Below, in pieces: positions 1-12,000 of a DNA stretch of 21,179 nucleotides (the first letter of the stretch is position 1; each line of letters begins with the position of its first letter). Origin of the DNA: Isotricha intestinalis (taxonomy: Eukaryota; Ciliophora; Litostomatea; Vestibuliferida; Isotrichidae); NCBI GenBank assembly GCA_023807065.1, contig JAJJLU010003996.1, positions 1 to 21,179 on the forward strand, read 5' to 3'. The position numbers and the translations under genes are program-made. The notes beneath the pieces were generated by a model. The model had not been told where the DNA came from, ran no database searches, and saw only the letters and a list, made by a program, of their open reading frames with translations.

Positions 1-1
1 A

Positions 2-61
2 GAAAGTAGTAATCTTATTTTTGTATCAGGAGATAATTCTTTTGATTGGGACATTATTTAA
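2..61 (+). CDS. C-terminal end of an unidentified protein (partial, enters from left edge)
   Basis: Reading codons from base 2 gives 19 sense codons ending IFVSGDNSFDWDII and then TAA at 59-61. The codons include GGA, GAT, TCA, TGG and GAC, a G/C content clearly above the almost pure A/T DNA that begins right after the stop. That sharp change is why I read it as a real gene end rather than chance. The gene would converge tail-to-tail with the kinase on the other strand, leaving about 140 bases of A/T-rich spacer (62-202) in which I see only short A/T runs, including an A run near 181. The fragment is too short to assign a family. Confidence 0.45.
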   Translation, partial: ESSNLIFVSGDNSFDWDII

Positions 62-202
62 ATAATTTTTAATTTTAATTTTATATTATATTACAAAATT
101 TAAAAATAAATATTTTAAAATTCTTTAAATAATAAATTAATTAATTAATATATTTTATTGTTAATTATCATTAAAATATCAAAAAAAAAATATATATGAT
201 TA

Positions 203-2572
203 TTATAATACTACTTCTACTATAATTTGTTTAATAATATTTTCTAAATATTTATCTCTTTTTCTTGTTAATTTCACCATATTAATTCCATCTTTATTAT
301 AAATATCAATAGTAATTTTTTTATTTTCAATTAAAAATATAGTATATTTAATTTTATCCTTTTCAATTAAAATAAAATTTTTTGATTTACAAAATTTTTT
401 AAAACCAATACATAATTCAATTAAGCTATGTTTAGTTGAACAAATAGTAAAATCATCATATCTATTTGTATTTATTTTTTTTTCAGGAGTTAATTTTGAT
501 GAATTATTTTTCTTTGAATTTCTTTCATATTCATTAAAAGAAGTTTTTGTACCAGTTTTTTTTTTCCTATTTCTTGACGTTGTAATAGTAGGATTAAAAT
601 GTTTATTTTTAAAAGTAATAGAAAATGGATTATTTTCTTTTTTTCCAGGAGATAATTCTTCAGTTAAATTAACTCTATTTAAAAATTCTTTTGGAGATTT
701 TTCTTTAATACAATTTTTTGAATTTTTATTAATAAAGTTCTTAATAACATAAGTATTCATCTTTTTTTTACTTACTAATGAAGATTTATTAATTTTTATT
801 TTTGAACTACTTAATGAATTAAAAGTTTGAAAATTTAAACTTTGAACTGTTTTTTTATTTATTGTTTTATTATTTTCCACATTATTTTCTGTTAATTGTC
901 TTTTATTTTCATATAAATCATTTGATTTATTTATTTTTTTATTTTTTGATTGTCTACTTGTATTTAAAGTTTTTATGAAATTATTATTAGTTTTATTAAG
1001 TGTATTTTCATTTGATTTTCCTCTTTTACTATTTTGATTTCTTTCTATTATTTTTGAATTTAAATTCTGTTTTGTATTGTATGAAAAAATGTTTATGTTA
1101 TTATTTTTATTTTTCTTTTTATTAATTTTTTTATTTTTTATTTTATGAATTTTGATATCTTTATGTGATGAATTTAATTTAGAATTATTTCCTTTTGTAT
1201 TAAAATTTGTATTTATATTTGATAAGTTTGGACATCCTTCTTTTTTATTTTTTGGTGTATTTGTTCTTGATTTTAATTTCTCAATAGTAATATTTGTATC
1301 AAGTTTTTTTATTAAATTCATAAAATGATTAAATTGAGTTTTTTTTTTATTAATATTAAAATCTAAATCATTATTATTTTCACGGGAAATAATATTTATA
1401 TTAATATTATTTATTAATTTTTTATCTTTTTGAATTGAATTTGCATCTTTTATTACATCATTTAATTCATTCATTATTGAATTATTTGAAGAAATTGAAT
1501 TTGTTATATTTTTTGAATTCTTTTTATCATATTTAATTACAAAGGCTTTTCTAATTTTTTCATTTATTTTATTTGTTTGTAATTCAAATTCTTCTTGAAT
1601 TATTTGATTTTTTAATAATTTATATGTTGTAGTAATTTTATTATGTTTATTATTATTAATATTATTATAAATATTATTTTTTTTATCAATATTTAAAATT
1701 TTTTCCATATAATTAATAATTAAATAATCATCAAATGAATTATATACTTTTTGTGTTTCACAAAATTTCCTTTTTCCATAATTTAAAAATGGATGATTTA
1801 AAATATCATTAATATCAATTCTTTTTTCAGGTTCACTTTCCAACATTTTAATAATTAAATCTTTACATTGATTAGATATTGAATTTTCATTTGGAAATTC
1901 AATTTTACCATTTAATATTTTTTTAAATAAAAGCTCATCATTTTGTTCATTAAAAGGTAAACAACCAAATACCATAGCATATAATATAATTCCAGAAGAC
2001 CAAATATCAACAAGTTTAGAATTATATATTAAACCTTTAATAATTTCTGGAGGAACATAAGAAGGAGAACCACAAGGAGTTGATAAATAACCATTATATT
2101 TTTTTGCCAAACCAAAATCAATTATTTTTAATATTTTTTTATTTTTATCTAATAAAATATTTTCTGGTTTTAAATCTCTATGACATATTTTTTTCTCATG
2201 TATTGCTTTTATTCCATTTATTATTTGATATAAAAAAAAAGAAGATGTTTGTTCATCTAATTTCTCATTTTTTATTATATAGGAAAATAACTCTCCACCT
2301 GAAATATATTCTAATATTAAATAATAATTTTTTAAATCTTCAATTATTTCATAAAATTGAACTATATTAATATGATTAATTTCTTTTAAACAATTTATTT
2401 CTTCTTCAACTCTTTCTTCGTCTTCCTTTATTTTTATTTTTGATTTCTCTATAATTTTGATTGCCACTTTTTCTTTTGTTATTGAATGAATCGCTAATTT
2501 TACTTTCCCATATTTTCCTTCACCTATTATTCTTTCAATAATATAATCACCAATTTTTTCTTTATTAGACAT
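203..2572 (-). CDS. SNF1/AMPK-CAMK-like Ser/Thr protein kinase with Asn/Lys-rich linker and KA1-like C-terminus
   Basis: A complete 789-residue protein that phosphorylates Ser/Thr on unknown substrates. The kinase domain spans about residues 9-265: glycine loop GEGKYGKV (17-24), catalytic Lys in VAIK (K39), HRDLKPEN (131-138, Asp133), DFG (152-154), an activation loop with Thr165 before CGSPSYVPPE, and DIWSSGIILY. The usual APE is PPE. This order, and phrases such as SGGELF and GCLPF, are typical of the SNF1/AMPK/MARK branch. Residues about 270-690 are Asn/Lys/Ser-rich and probably disordered. The last ~80 residues regain globular character and end in a basic stretch (VKLTRKRDKYLENIIKQI) resembling a KA1 domain, which in this branch binds acidic phospholipids or autoinhibits the kinase. 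The start is the first ATG of the frame, directly before the kinase fold; the stop is TAA. No intron is needed. The kinase call is firm; the subfamily and KA1 are inferred. Confidence 0.93.
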   Translation of the reverse strand: MSNKEKIGDYIIERIIGEGKYGKVKLAIHSITKEKVAIKIIEKSKIKIKEDEERVEEEINCLKEINHINIVQFYEIIEDLKNYYLILEYISGGELFSYIIKNEKLDEQTSSFFLYQIINGIKAIHEKKICHRDLKPENILLDKNKKILKIIDFGLAKKYNGYLSTPCGSPSYVPPEIIKGLIYNSKLVDIWSSGIILYAMVFGCLPFNEQNDELLFKKILNGKIEFPNENSISNQCKDLIIKMLESEPEKRIDINDILNHPFLNYGKRKFCETQKVYNSFDDYLIINYMEKILNIDKKNNIYNNINNNKHNKITTTYKLLKNQIIQEEFELQTNKINEKIRKAFVIKYDKKNSKNITNSISSNNSIMNELNDVIKDANSIQKDKKLINNININIISRENNNDLDFNINKKKTQFNHFMNLIKKLDTNITIEKLKSRTNTPKNKKEGCPNLSNINTNFNTKGNNSKLNSSHKDIKIHKIKNKKINKKKNKNNNINIFSYNTKQNLNSKIIERNQNSKRGKSNENTLNKTNNNFIKTLNTSRQSKNKKINKSNDLYENKRQLTENNVENNKTINKKTVQSLNFQTFNSLSSSKIKINKSSLVSKKKMNTYVIKNFINKNSKNCIKEKSPKEFLNRVNLTEELSPGKKENNPFSITFKNKHFNPTITTSRNRKKKTGTKTSFNEYERNSKKNNSSKLTPEKKINTNRYDDFTICSTKHSLIELCIGFKKFCKSKNFILIEKDKIKYTIFLIENKKITIDIYNKDGINMVKLTRKRDKYLENIIKQIIVEVVL

Positions 2573-3011
2573 AAAATTAAATTTTCAAGGAAATAAAATT
2601 AAAACAAATAAATAATTAAATAATAATATATATTCTTTATTTATTCTTTTTTTGTGTTTAATATATATATTAAAATCTTGGTTTATTTTCTTTTAACTAC
2701 TAACTTTTTTTTTAAATTCATTATTGTTTTCGATTAAAATTCTTTTTTTGGTTATTTTTTCTTTTTTTATAATCAATATTATAATTTAATTTTTATTTAT
2801 TCTTTCTTCAAATAATTTATAAAATACTCTTTTTCTTCTTTAAGTTATTAAAATAAATATCATATTATTTATTTTATTATATCTTTCATTTCAAACTCTT
2901 TTCGCTATTTAATTATTTAAAATTTATCCATAATTTAGTTTTAATTTAAATTTAGAAAAATTTCAATTTAATATAAAATAAATAATAAAATAAGTCAAAA
3001 AATTAAATATA
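2573..3011. other. A/T-rich spacer: upstream region of the kinase and 3' flank of the giant gene
   Basis: This spacer of about 440 bases lies between the start of the kinase and the stop of the giant AAA/vWA gene, both on the minus strand. It must hold the kinase promoter and 5' leader and the 3' untranslated region of the giant gene. I see only A/T-rich DNA, with T-rich runs on the plus strand (A-rich on the sense strand), and no ORF of credible composition, RNA gene or sizeable inverted repeat. Confidence 0.6.
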
Positions 3012-6000
3012 TTAACATGCAATAGATTGAAAATCTCTAAGACCTCCTTTTATCATATCCTCAATTTCTTTCATTTTTTCATTAAATTCTTCTTTATTAT
3101 TATTTAATACTTTCATATTCTTTTTAAATTCAGAAAACAATTTTATTAATTCATCATCTGCATTTCTTCCTAAACATTTTGCTCTTACAACTCTCTTAAT
3201 ATTTTCAAATTTTGTTTTAAAATCATCAAAAGTATTAATTTGCTTTAAGTTATTAAATATTTCAATATCTTCTTCCATTAAAGATGCTTGTTCTTTAACA
3301 TTACCTTCTTTATCAACAATAAATGTTAATCCAGGACAATCTCTTGAATATGGACATCCAACAGATTCATTTAATTCTTCATCTCCAGTTTTAATAATAA
3401 AAGTTGAAACAAAAGAAAATTTTAAATTATACTCTTTAACTTTTTCATCCGATTTATCAACTTCTTCATTTTTAACATCACCATCTGTAATAATTATTAA
3501 ATGTTCAAAATTATTTTTTTTTTCTTTGTGAGCAATTTCTGCAATTAAACTACTATTTGTACCTAATTCACCATCACTATCATTTATAAATTTTCCAATT
3601 TTTTCAAAATTGAATTCTTCTACTTTTTCATTCCACACATAAAATTTATCTCCTCTTTCTGAATAATAATTGGCAAAAAATAATTCTTGTACTTTATTAA
3701 AATATACCTTTTGATTGTATATAGAACCAGAACCATCAACGACAAATAAAGTTTTCATTTGAGAAACTGGTTTTTTTTTTCTTTTAAAAAACCCATTGAA
3801 TTTATCGTCCCAATTAATTTTAATATCAAGAAATTTAGGTTTATAATCAATAGGATTAACATAGTCTTTTAAAACAGTATGTTTTTCAACAGCAGCAAGC
3901 CAAGAACATATATTTAATAAATATCTTGGAGTTCCAGTTTGATCCATTTCTAGAAAGAATTTAGTATAAGAACAATCAATAACTATATCACCTTCTTTAT
4001 CATTTGAACAATAAAATAGAGCATTAAAACCACCATCAGAATCTTTTGATAAGGGAATAAATGGAACTAATTTATTTGGATCTGTTATCATTTTTAATTG
4101 TTCATTTTTTCCAAAATATAAAATTTCATCATTTTTTGGATTTTCTATTATATATGAAACTGTATTTCCTTCATACATTTGGAATAAATTATGAGTAATT
4201 TTTTGTCTTTGAAAATTATCTGTAGTAAGAATTTTTCTATTAAATGTTCCATTATCTTTAAGAATACCTGTTTCAATTCCTTTTAATAATTGTTTTCCTT
4301 TATGAAAACCACCTATTCTAAAATTAATTGTACCATTAAATAGTTTTTCAAGAATTAAATTAGATTGAAAAGTAAAAGGAGTATTATCTGAGAAAAGACC
4401 TAATCCTCCTCCATTTTTCCAAAACTCAATTATTACTCTTACGAATTCACCTAATAATTCTGGTTTAGACTTTTGAAAATCTTTTCTAGGTAATTCTGCA
4501 TAAGGTTCACCGCTTAAAACTAAACAAGCATAATAATTACAATAACCATTATTATTTTCTATTAATTTTTCAATTGCTGATTCATAATCTATTACATAAT
4601 CTGCTTCAATTCCTAAATAATCCAATGCTTTTTGAATAGAATAATTTTTTCCGGGTGGAGGTGATTTAATATATTTATAAGATAAATGAGGATTTTCTCT
4701 CAAATTCATTTCTGCACTATATAACATTACTATTAATACTTTTTTTCCTTTTAAGAACTGTTCTGGATACATTGCATTTTTAATATAACCTTCAACTGTT
4801 TGAAGTTTTCCTTCTGAGTCTTTTTCATCTATTTCACCTTCATAAAATGAATGAGAATATAAAAAAATAGGAATTTTCTTTAAATTTTTTACTAAATTGG
4901 ATTCAGATTTATAATTATTGAAAAATTCAAATGTTTCTTTATCAAATTGAGTAAAATGAGGATCTTTTAAAACAAAATTAGAATTATTAGACTTTGAATC
5001 AGAAAAACTAAGTGCAATAGCTTCTATAATTTTATTAGGTTGTTTTGAATAAACAATAAAAGGAAATAATTTTTGAATTCCAAAAGGATAAATTCCAACT
5101 CCAATTCCAATAATTAAAAGGTTTTTTGATACACAATAATTAATTTCTTCTAATATATTTTTTCTTTCAGATTTTTTAAACAAACCATCAGTTAAAATAA
5201 ATAAATAATCAGTATGTTCTTGTTTTCTAGCATTAGTAACATTAAAAGCTGCTCTAATAGCAGCACATAAATTAGTATTTTCACATTTATAATCTTCTGA
5301 TAAAAAATATAATAAACTTCCCCACATTTGAGATTTATTTGATAGAACATCTAAAGTACCTCTTTCAGAACAAATTAAAATTGGATTTGAATTTGTAGCA
5401 ATGATTAAATTAAATGAAGGGATATCAATATATGATATAGCACTTAATAAATATCTAATTATATTAATTGTATGTTCTCTTGATAATCCCCCTAAACAAG
5501 AATATGAAGAATCTATTATTATTGTTAAACCATAATTTTTAATATATCCATCTCCAAGTTGTCTATATATTTTTGGGTTTGGAGTTGGATTTATACATAA
5601 TTTTATAAATTCATAAATATCTATTTGAGTTCCTACATCTGTTAATATTGTTTCTGTTGGAAGATTTGGTTCAAAAATTACTTCTAATAATTGTAAATTT
5701 ATTAAGCTTTTTGGAATTTTAAAACTTTTTATATAATCTGAAATATTTGTTTTTAATTCTAAATTTATTATTTTACCTACTTTTTTTTTTATTTCTTTAC
5801 TTTCTTCTGAATTGATTTCAGGCATTTTAAATTTAAAATCAAGTGATTCTTTTTTGACAAATATTTCTTCTTTTTTTTTCTTTTTATAATTAACTTCAAA
5901 ATCAAAATCATTTTGAAATTTTTGAATCATATTTTCTATTTTTTCATTTTTTTCAATTTCAAATTTTAATGGTAATATTTTGATATTATTATTGATTGAT

Positions 6001-9000
6001 TCATGAGATGAAGTTAATGGTTCAATTAATGATTTTATTAAATCATTATTAATTATATTATTTGAAACAATATCTTCTATTTTTTGAATAATAAAAGTAG
6101 ATAAATTTCTTTTATCATTACATTTACTTGAAAATTCTGTTAATTGTTTACTCACAATATCAATTTGATCTTTTTCCATATATTCAATAGGAAGATAAAA
6201 TAAAAAGTTATAAAAACAATTATTTTGTTTAAATATTTCATTAATCCATTCTTCATATAACTTATATTCATCATCTAAACCATTTGTTAAAAAGTAAAAA
6301 ATTCTTTGATTATTTTCATTTATTCTTGGAAATTTATCAATAGCAACTTTAGCACAAGAAGCAATATTTGTTCTATATCTTTCAATAGAAATAGAATCAA
6401 ATATTCTTTGTATAATTTCTTTTGAATGAGGTTCTTCAAAAGATTTTAATACTACTTTAAATTTACAATCTCCTACAATTGCAAAAAGATATTTTATTTC
6501 AAGATAATGAAAAGCATTAATTAAGGATATTATTATTATAAAATAAACATATTTTTGGAATTTAGTTAACATCCTTGTACAATCAAATATTATATTTATT
6601 TCTAAATCATTAAATTGAATTTCCTTTTGTAAATTTTGAGTTGATATTTCTATGATTAATTTTTTTGTTATTGGTTTTGAAATATCTATTATTCTTTGTA
6701 AAGATTCTAAATTTTCTTCATATTTATCATCTATATATTCTTTAATATCTTCTAAATGAATTAAAGAATCTGTTGTTTTATATTGAAATTTAGTTTTATT
6801 ACTTTTTTTCATATGTTCAATTATTATTTTAATTTCATTTTTAATATCAAATTTATTTTCTTCAAAATCATTACCAACAATAAAAGCTCTTGATTGAATT
6901 TCTTTTTTTAAAATTCCTTCATTTTTATTTTTAACTTTATTAGGAAATTTATTTTCTGTTTCATAACTTAAATATACCTTTTGTATTTCTTCTGGTAATT
7001 TTAAAGGCATAATAGGTAAAGGAATTGGAATAACAGGTATTAGTGGTTTAATTTCTTTTTTAACTGAACGACCAAAAGCGAGATGTTTAAAAAGATTTTC
7101 AAATAAATCATTAAAAATATTATTACCTTTTTTTTGTTTTTCACCCCTGCCAGTACTTCTTCTTGTTGATACTACTTCTTCTTCTGTTTCTTCTGTTTCT
7201 TCTTTTTTTTCATCTTCTTCAAATTCTATTTTTTTTTCTATTTCTTTTTGTGAAACTAAAGAATTTAAGTTTAAATTATTATTGTTTCTTTGTGAAAAAT
7301 CACTCTTAGGAATTTTAAATTTATGTTTTGGAGGTAACATAAATATTAATTCTTGATTTCTTGATACATTCACAGCAAAATCAAAATTAAAATAATTTTT
7401 TTTAAATCCAACATCGAATAGTTTTTTCATCATTTTTAAAAATGAATTTTTATAATTATTTGTATATTCTGAGATTAAATTATCATCTTTATTATTAATA
7501 GCAGTAAAAGCATTAGCTAATTGGGAAAAATATTCAGATATTATTTTTTCTTCTTCAATATTTTGAGATTTTTTTGCTTTATAAATATATAAAGGTAAGA
7601 TTATTGTTCCAACTTCACAATCTTCAAAATATTTAATTAAAGAATTAATAGTTAAAACTTTTGGTACTTCAATTTTATTTATTTCTGTTATTTCAATATT
7701 ATTCAATTCATTTTTGCCAAAATCATAACTATTTTTTTTTATTAAACTATTATTAAAAGACTTTATTGGAATTCCATTTTGAATTAAAAATTTTGTTTTT
7801 AATGTATTTGTACTTATTTGGTTATCACTATCATTTACACTCTCTTCTTCTTCATTTTCTTGACTTAAATCTTTATCTTCATATTCATCTTTAATTTTTA
7901 TATTATCTTCATTTATTTTAATAATTAAATCTTGAACTATTTTTGAATGATTAAAATCTAACACTTCATTATAATTATAGAATTGTTTATCAATATAATT
8001 ATTTATATTGAAATTTTCAATTAAATTCAATACTTTACTTTTATCCTCTATAAGATCTTTAGTTTTACTTAAGAATAAATTTAATAAAGAATCAAAAGGA
8101 TTACTATTTAATTGTATATTTTGACTTTCAATTGGGAAATATTTATTAAAATCTTCATTAAAATTATCTAAATTTTTAAGAAGTATTTGTTGAAAAGTAT
8201 TTATTGAAATATAATCTTCAAATCCAATTACAGAAAACCATTTATCTTCCTTTTGAATTATAATAAGTTTATTATCTTCTTTTTCTTTTTCAAGAGTTCC
8301 TTCATTTGATAAATATAATAAATTTACATTTTCTGGTAATTCTAATATTAAATTTTTTTTATCATTAATAAAAATTTGCCTGTATAAAAATTCACCTTTT
8401 CCCCAACATGTAAAAGGTGAAATGAGAATGGCATTTTTTTCTAAATTGTCTAAATTATTTACATTTATTTTTTTCTCATCTTTTATTTCTTTTATCATTC
8501 CTATATCTATTTCCTTTATATTTTGATTATTTTGAACTAATTCTATTTTTTTTGAAAAATTATTTATTTTAAATTCAAATGTTGCTATTTCATCATCATT
8601 AAATTTAGTTAAATCTATTTTCATTTTAATTGAAAAATGTTTTTCAAATGAATTCATATTAATTTCTTTACTTGATTCCATAATAGAAACTCCTTCTGAT
8701 TTTTTTATTGTAGTAAAAGTTCCAATTATATTTGTATCTATAAAAGTACTAATTAAAAAATAAAGTTTAATTTCACATTCTTTTTCAAAACAAGGAATAA
8801 ATATATTCATTTTATCTGTTAAGAAAGTTTTAGTTGAAAAATCATAAATATAAAAATCAAAATAAGTAGGAATAATTAATGAATTTATTAAAATTGGAAT
8901 TTTAATATGTTCAGAAACAAAAAACTCAATTAAGCAATGTAAAATATCTATTTTATTCATATCTTTTTGTTCATTTTTTCTATTAAGATTAATAATAAAT

Positions 9001-12000
9001 TCATTTGAGTTTTCATTTTCAATTAATGGTTCATCAAATGTATTACCTTCTAATGATTTTATTCGATGTTGTAATTCAAAAGGAATTTCATTATTATTAT
9101 TTTGAATTATAAATTTTATTGTTTCTCCATTTAATAATTTTTTTGCATTTAACCTATATTTCTCATTATCAAAAGTGAGGGAATATTTTTCACATATAAA
9201 AACAATTTGAATTGGATGAATAACAAATATTACTTCAATTATAATATTAATAGATGATTTTTTATCTGAAACTTTTAAAGTTCTATTTAATTTATAAATT
9301 TTTTCTTCATTTGTAGTATTCGGAGGTGGAAAAGAAAATTCAATAATAATAGAAGAATTAGGGTCTACATGAGATTTAGTTAATTTCATATATTGTTTAT
9401 CTTGTGTATCATATAAATTAATAAATTCTTCTTTTTTTTCTTCATCATTATTATTTTCTTTATATTTTTTTTCAATTTCAACATTCAATGATTCTTGTAC
9501 TAATGAATAAATTTTTAAATTACAGAATTGCTCAAATAGTTCAGGACTTAATGGTCCTGGATTAAAATATAATTTTTTATAATTACAAAATAATTGCGCA
9601 TTCTTTTTTATTATAAAAGCTTGAGATAGAATAGAAGGCTTTTCATCTATATCATTTAAAGAAAATACATATTTTACATTAGGAAAAACAGGAAGGGAAA
9701 AATCTTTCATGTAAATTTTATCATTATTCACTTTTGGAATATATTTATATTTTTCTGAAAATTGCTCAAATACATTTATAAAAGAATTCATTTTTTTTTG
9801 GAAGTCATATAAATAATTTTGAAAATTTGATTCAGATTTATTAATATTATATAAAGTATCAAATTGTTTTAAATATTTGTCTAATAAATGATAATTTTGA
9901 ATAAATTCTTGAATATCAATAACTTTATTATTTAATAAATTTTGAATATGATTAAATGTTGTTTTTAAAAGTACTACAGTATTTGTAAAAAGTAAAATTA
10001 TATCATCAATAGTATATTGACCGAAAAAAATTTTTTCATATTCAAATTCTTGAAATAAGTTTTCTTTTTCTTCTTCACTAATTTCTCTACGATGTTTTCT
10101 TTCAAATTTTTGAATCATATCGTTTCTATTATAATTATTTAATTTTTCTTCTAAATCATGTACTTTTTGTTTTAGTTCTTCTTGTGTAATATTTAATAGA
10201 TTAATAAAATCTTCTAATGATTTTGAATAATTTACACAATTTTGTTCTTCAAAGAGTATTAACATTTGTTTTGATAAGTTTATATTGGTGAAAGTTTTAA
10301 TATATTCTTTTGGATTTTTTATGAAATTTAAAACATGAAATTTATTTGAGTTAATATCAGTTTCTAATAATTCATCAAATTTATTTGATAATAATATTTC
10401 AAATAATGACTGGTAAAAAGTTAATAAAAGATTATGAATATTTTTTAAAATATCTTCCTTAGCATTAATTTTTACTGAACAAATGTTATTAAAAAATATA
10501 TAAAACATATTTATTGTTTTATTAAAAATTTTTTCATTTTTTAATTCATCTGTAATTAAATTTATCCATGATAAATTAATATTATTTTTATTATGCATTG
10601 ATAACAAAATTTGTTCTCGAATTATTTTTGTTAAATCTTTTTCCAAATAATTTTTATCATTTCCAAAAATTAAACAATTTGTTGATGATAATATCCTAAG
10701 AATAAATGCCCAAAAAGGAATATAAATATATGGTGAAGGCTTTAATAATTTATCAATGTTTTCTTTTGTTACATTTTGTAATAAAATTTTAATGTTATCA
10801 TAATTATTAAGTAAGAAATATTGAAGTGATGGTAATCCTTGTATATTTATTATTGAATCTATATTAAATTCATTTTCAAAACATTTAAAATCTTCAAAAC
10901 TTAATTGTTTATGAATTTCTTTATTTTTTTGTTGATAATATTCATCAAAATAACTTCCTAATTTTATCATATCAATTAAAACTTTATTTTTATTAATAGC
11001 ATCAGAAATATTTTCATTTTCTTTTTTATTATTTTCTTTAATGTATTTCAAAATTAATTCTCCATCATTCAAATCATTTTCTAAATTTTTTTTGTTAAAA
11101 TATTTATAAAATTGAAAAGAAATAATAGAAGCTGCATTTTTAAATGTTTTTGAATCTTTTATTTTTTCTTCAATATTTTTATATAATTCTTCATATAAAT
11201 TCTCATTATTAAGGAATTCAATACTATCAAAAGCAGGTCCACATAAATATTTTTCTTTATTTTCATAAGTAAAGAAAAGAAATATTAAATCATTTATTTC
11301 AAAATTGGGAATCATAATATCCATTGTTAATTCATACACTCCTGTAATTTTATAAATATAAATAAATTCTTCTTGTAAAAGAGTATTTCTTTCTTTATCT
11401 TTATTTTCATATTTTTCCTTTAAAATTTGACCAAAACGATTCTTTCTCTCATCAATATCATTAAAGAAATTAGTAAGTTCTTCAATTGAAATTCTATTTT
11501 TATATATTTTAAACATTAAACAAGCTCTACATATTCTATTTGCATATTTAAAATCAAAATCTTGATAATTTTGAAGTGAAATAATATATTTTAATAAACT
11601 TTTAAATTCGTGATTTTTTTGAAATTCTGAAGATAATCCCATTATTTTAGATATATCATTTGACATTTTAATTTCTTCTATTTTCTTAAGTATTTCCAAT
11701 GAACTTGAATATTGAAGAATAGAATCAATAAATTTTATATGTGGAGATTTCTCATTAATATTTTTTATTACTGGAACTTTCCAATCAATATTATTTTTAT
11801 ATAAAGCCATTTTTTCTTCACATATTGATACCAAGGACTCAAAATCTTTATTTATTATATTTACATTCTCAATCATATCTTCTTTTTTTAAATCAAAAGC
11901 AGCATTTATCTTAGATATTAAATTATTTTGCCAAATTTTAAATGTATCTGGAACTTTTAAATTTTTTAATTCATTTTTTAATTTATTTAATGTCTCTTCT

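Noticed and set aside
2080..2370. 96-codon plus-strand frame opposite the kinase domain
   Set aside because: It lies antisense to the conserved HRD/DFG region and has the Phe/Leu/Ile composition of a reverse-complement shadow.
2573..3011. tRNA or other structured RNA in the spacer
   Set aside because: The region is almost all A/T with no cloverleaf or G/C-paired stem that I can see.
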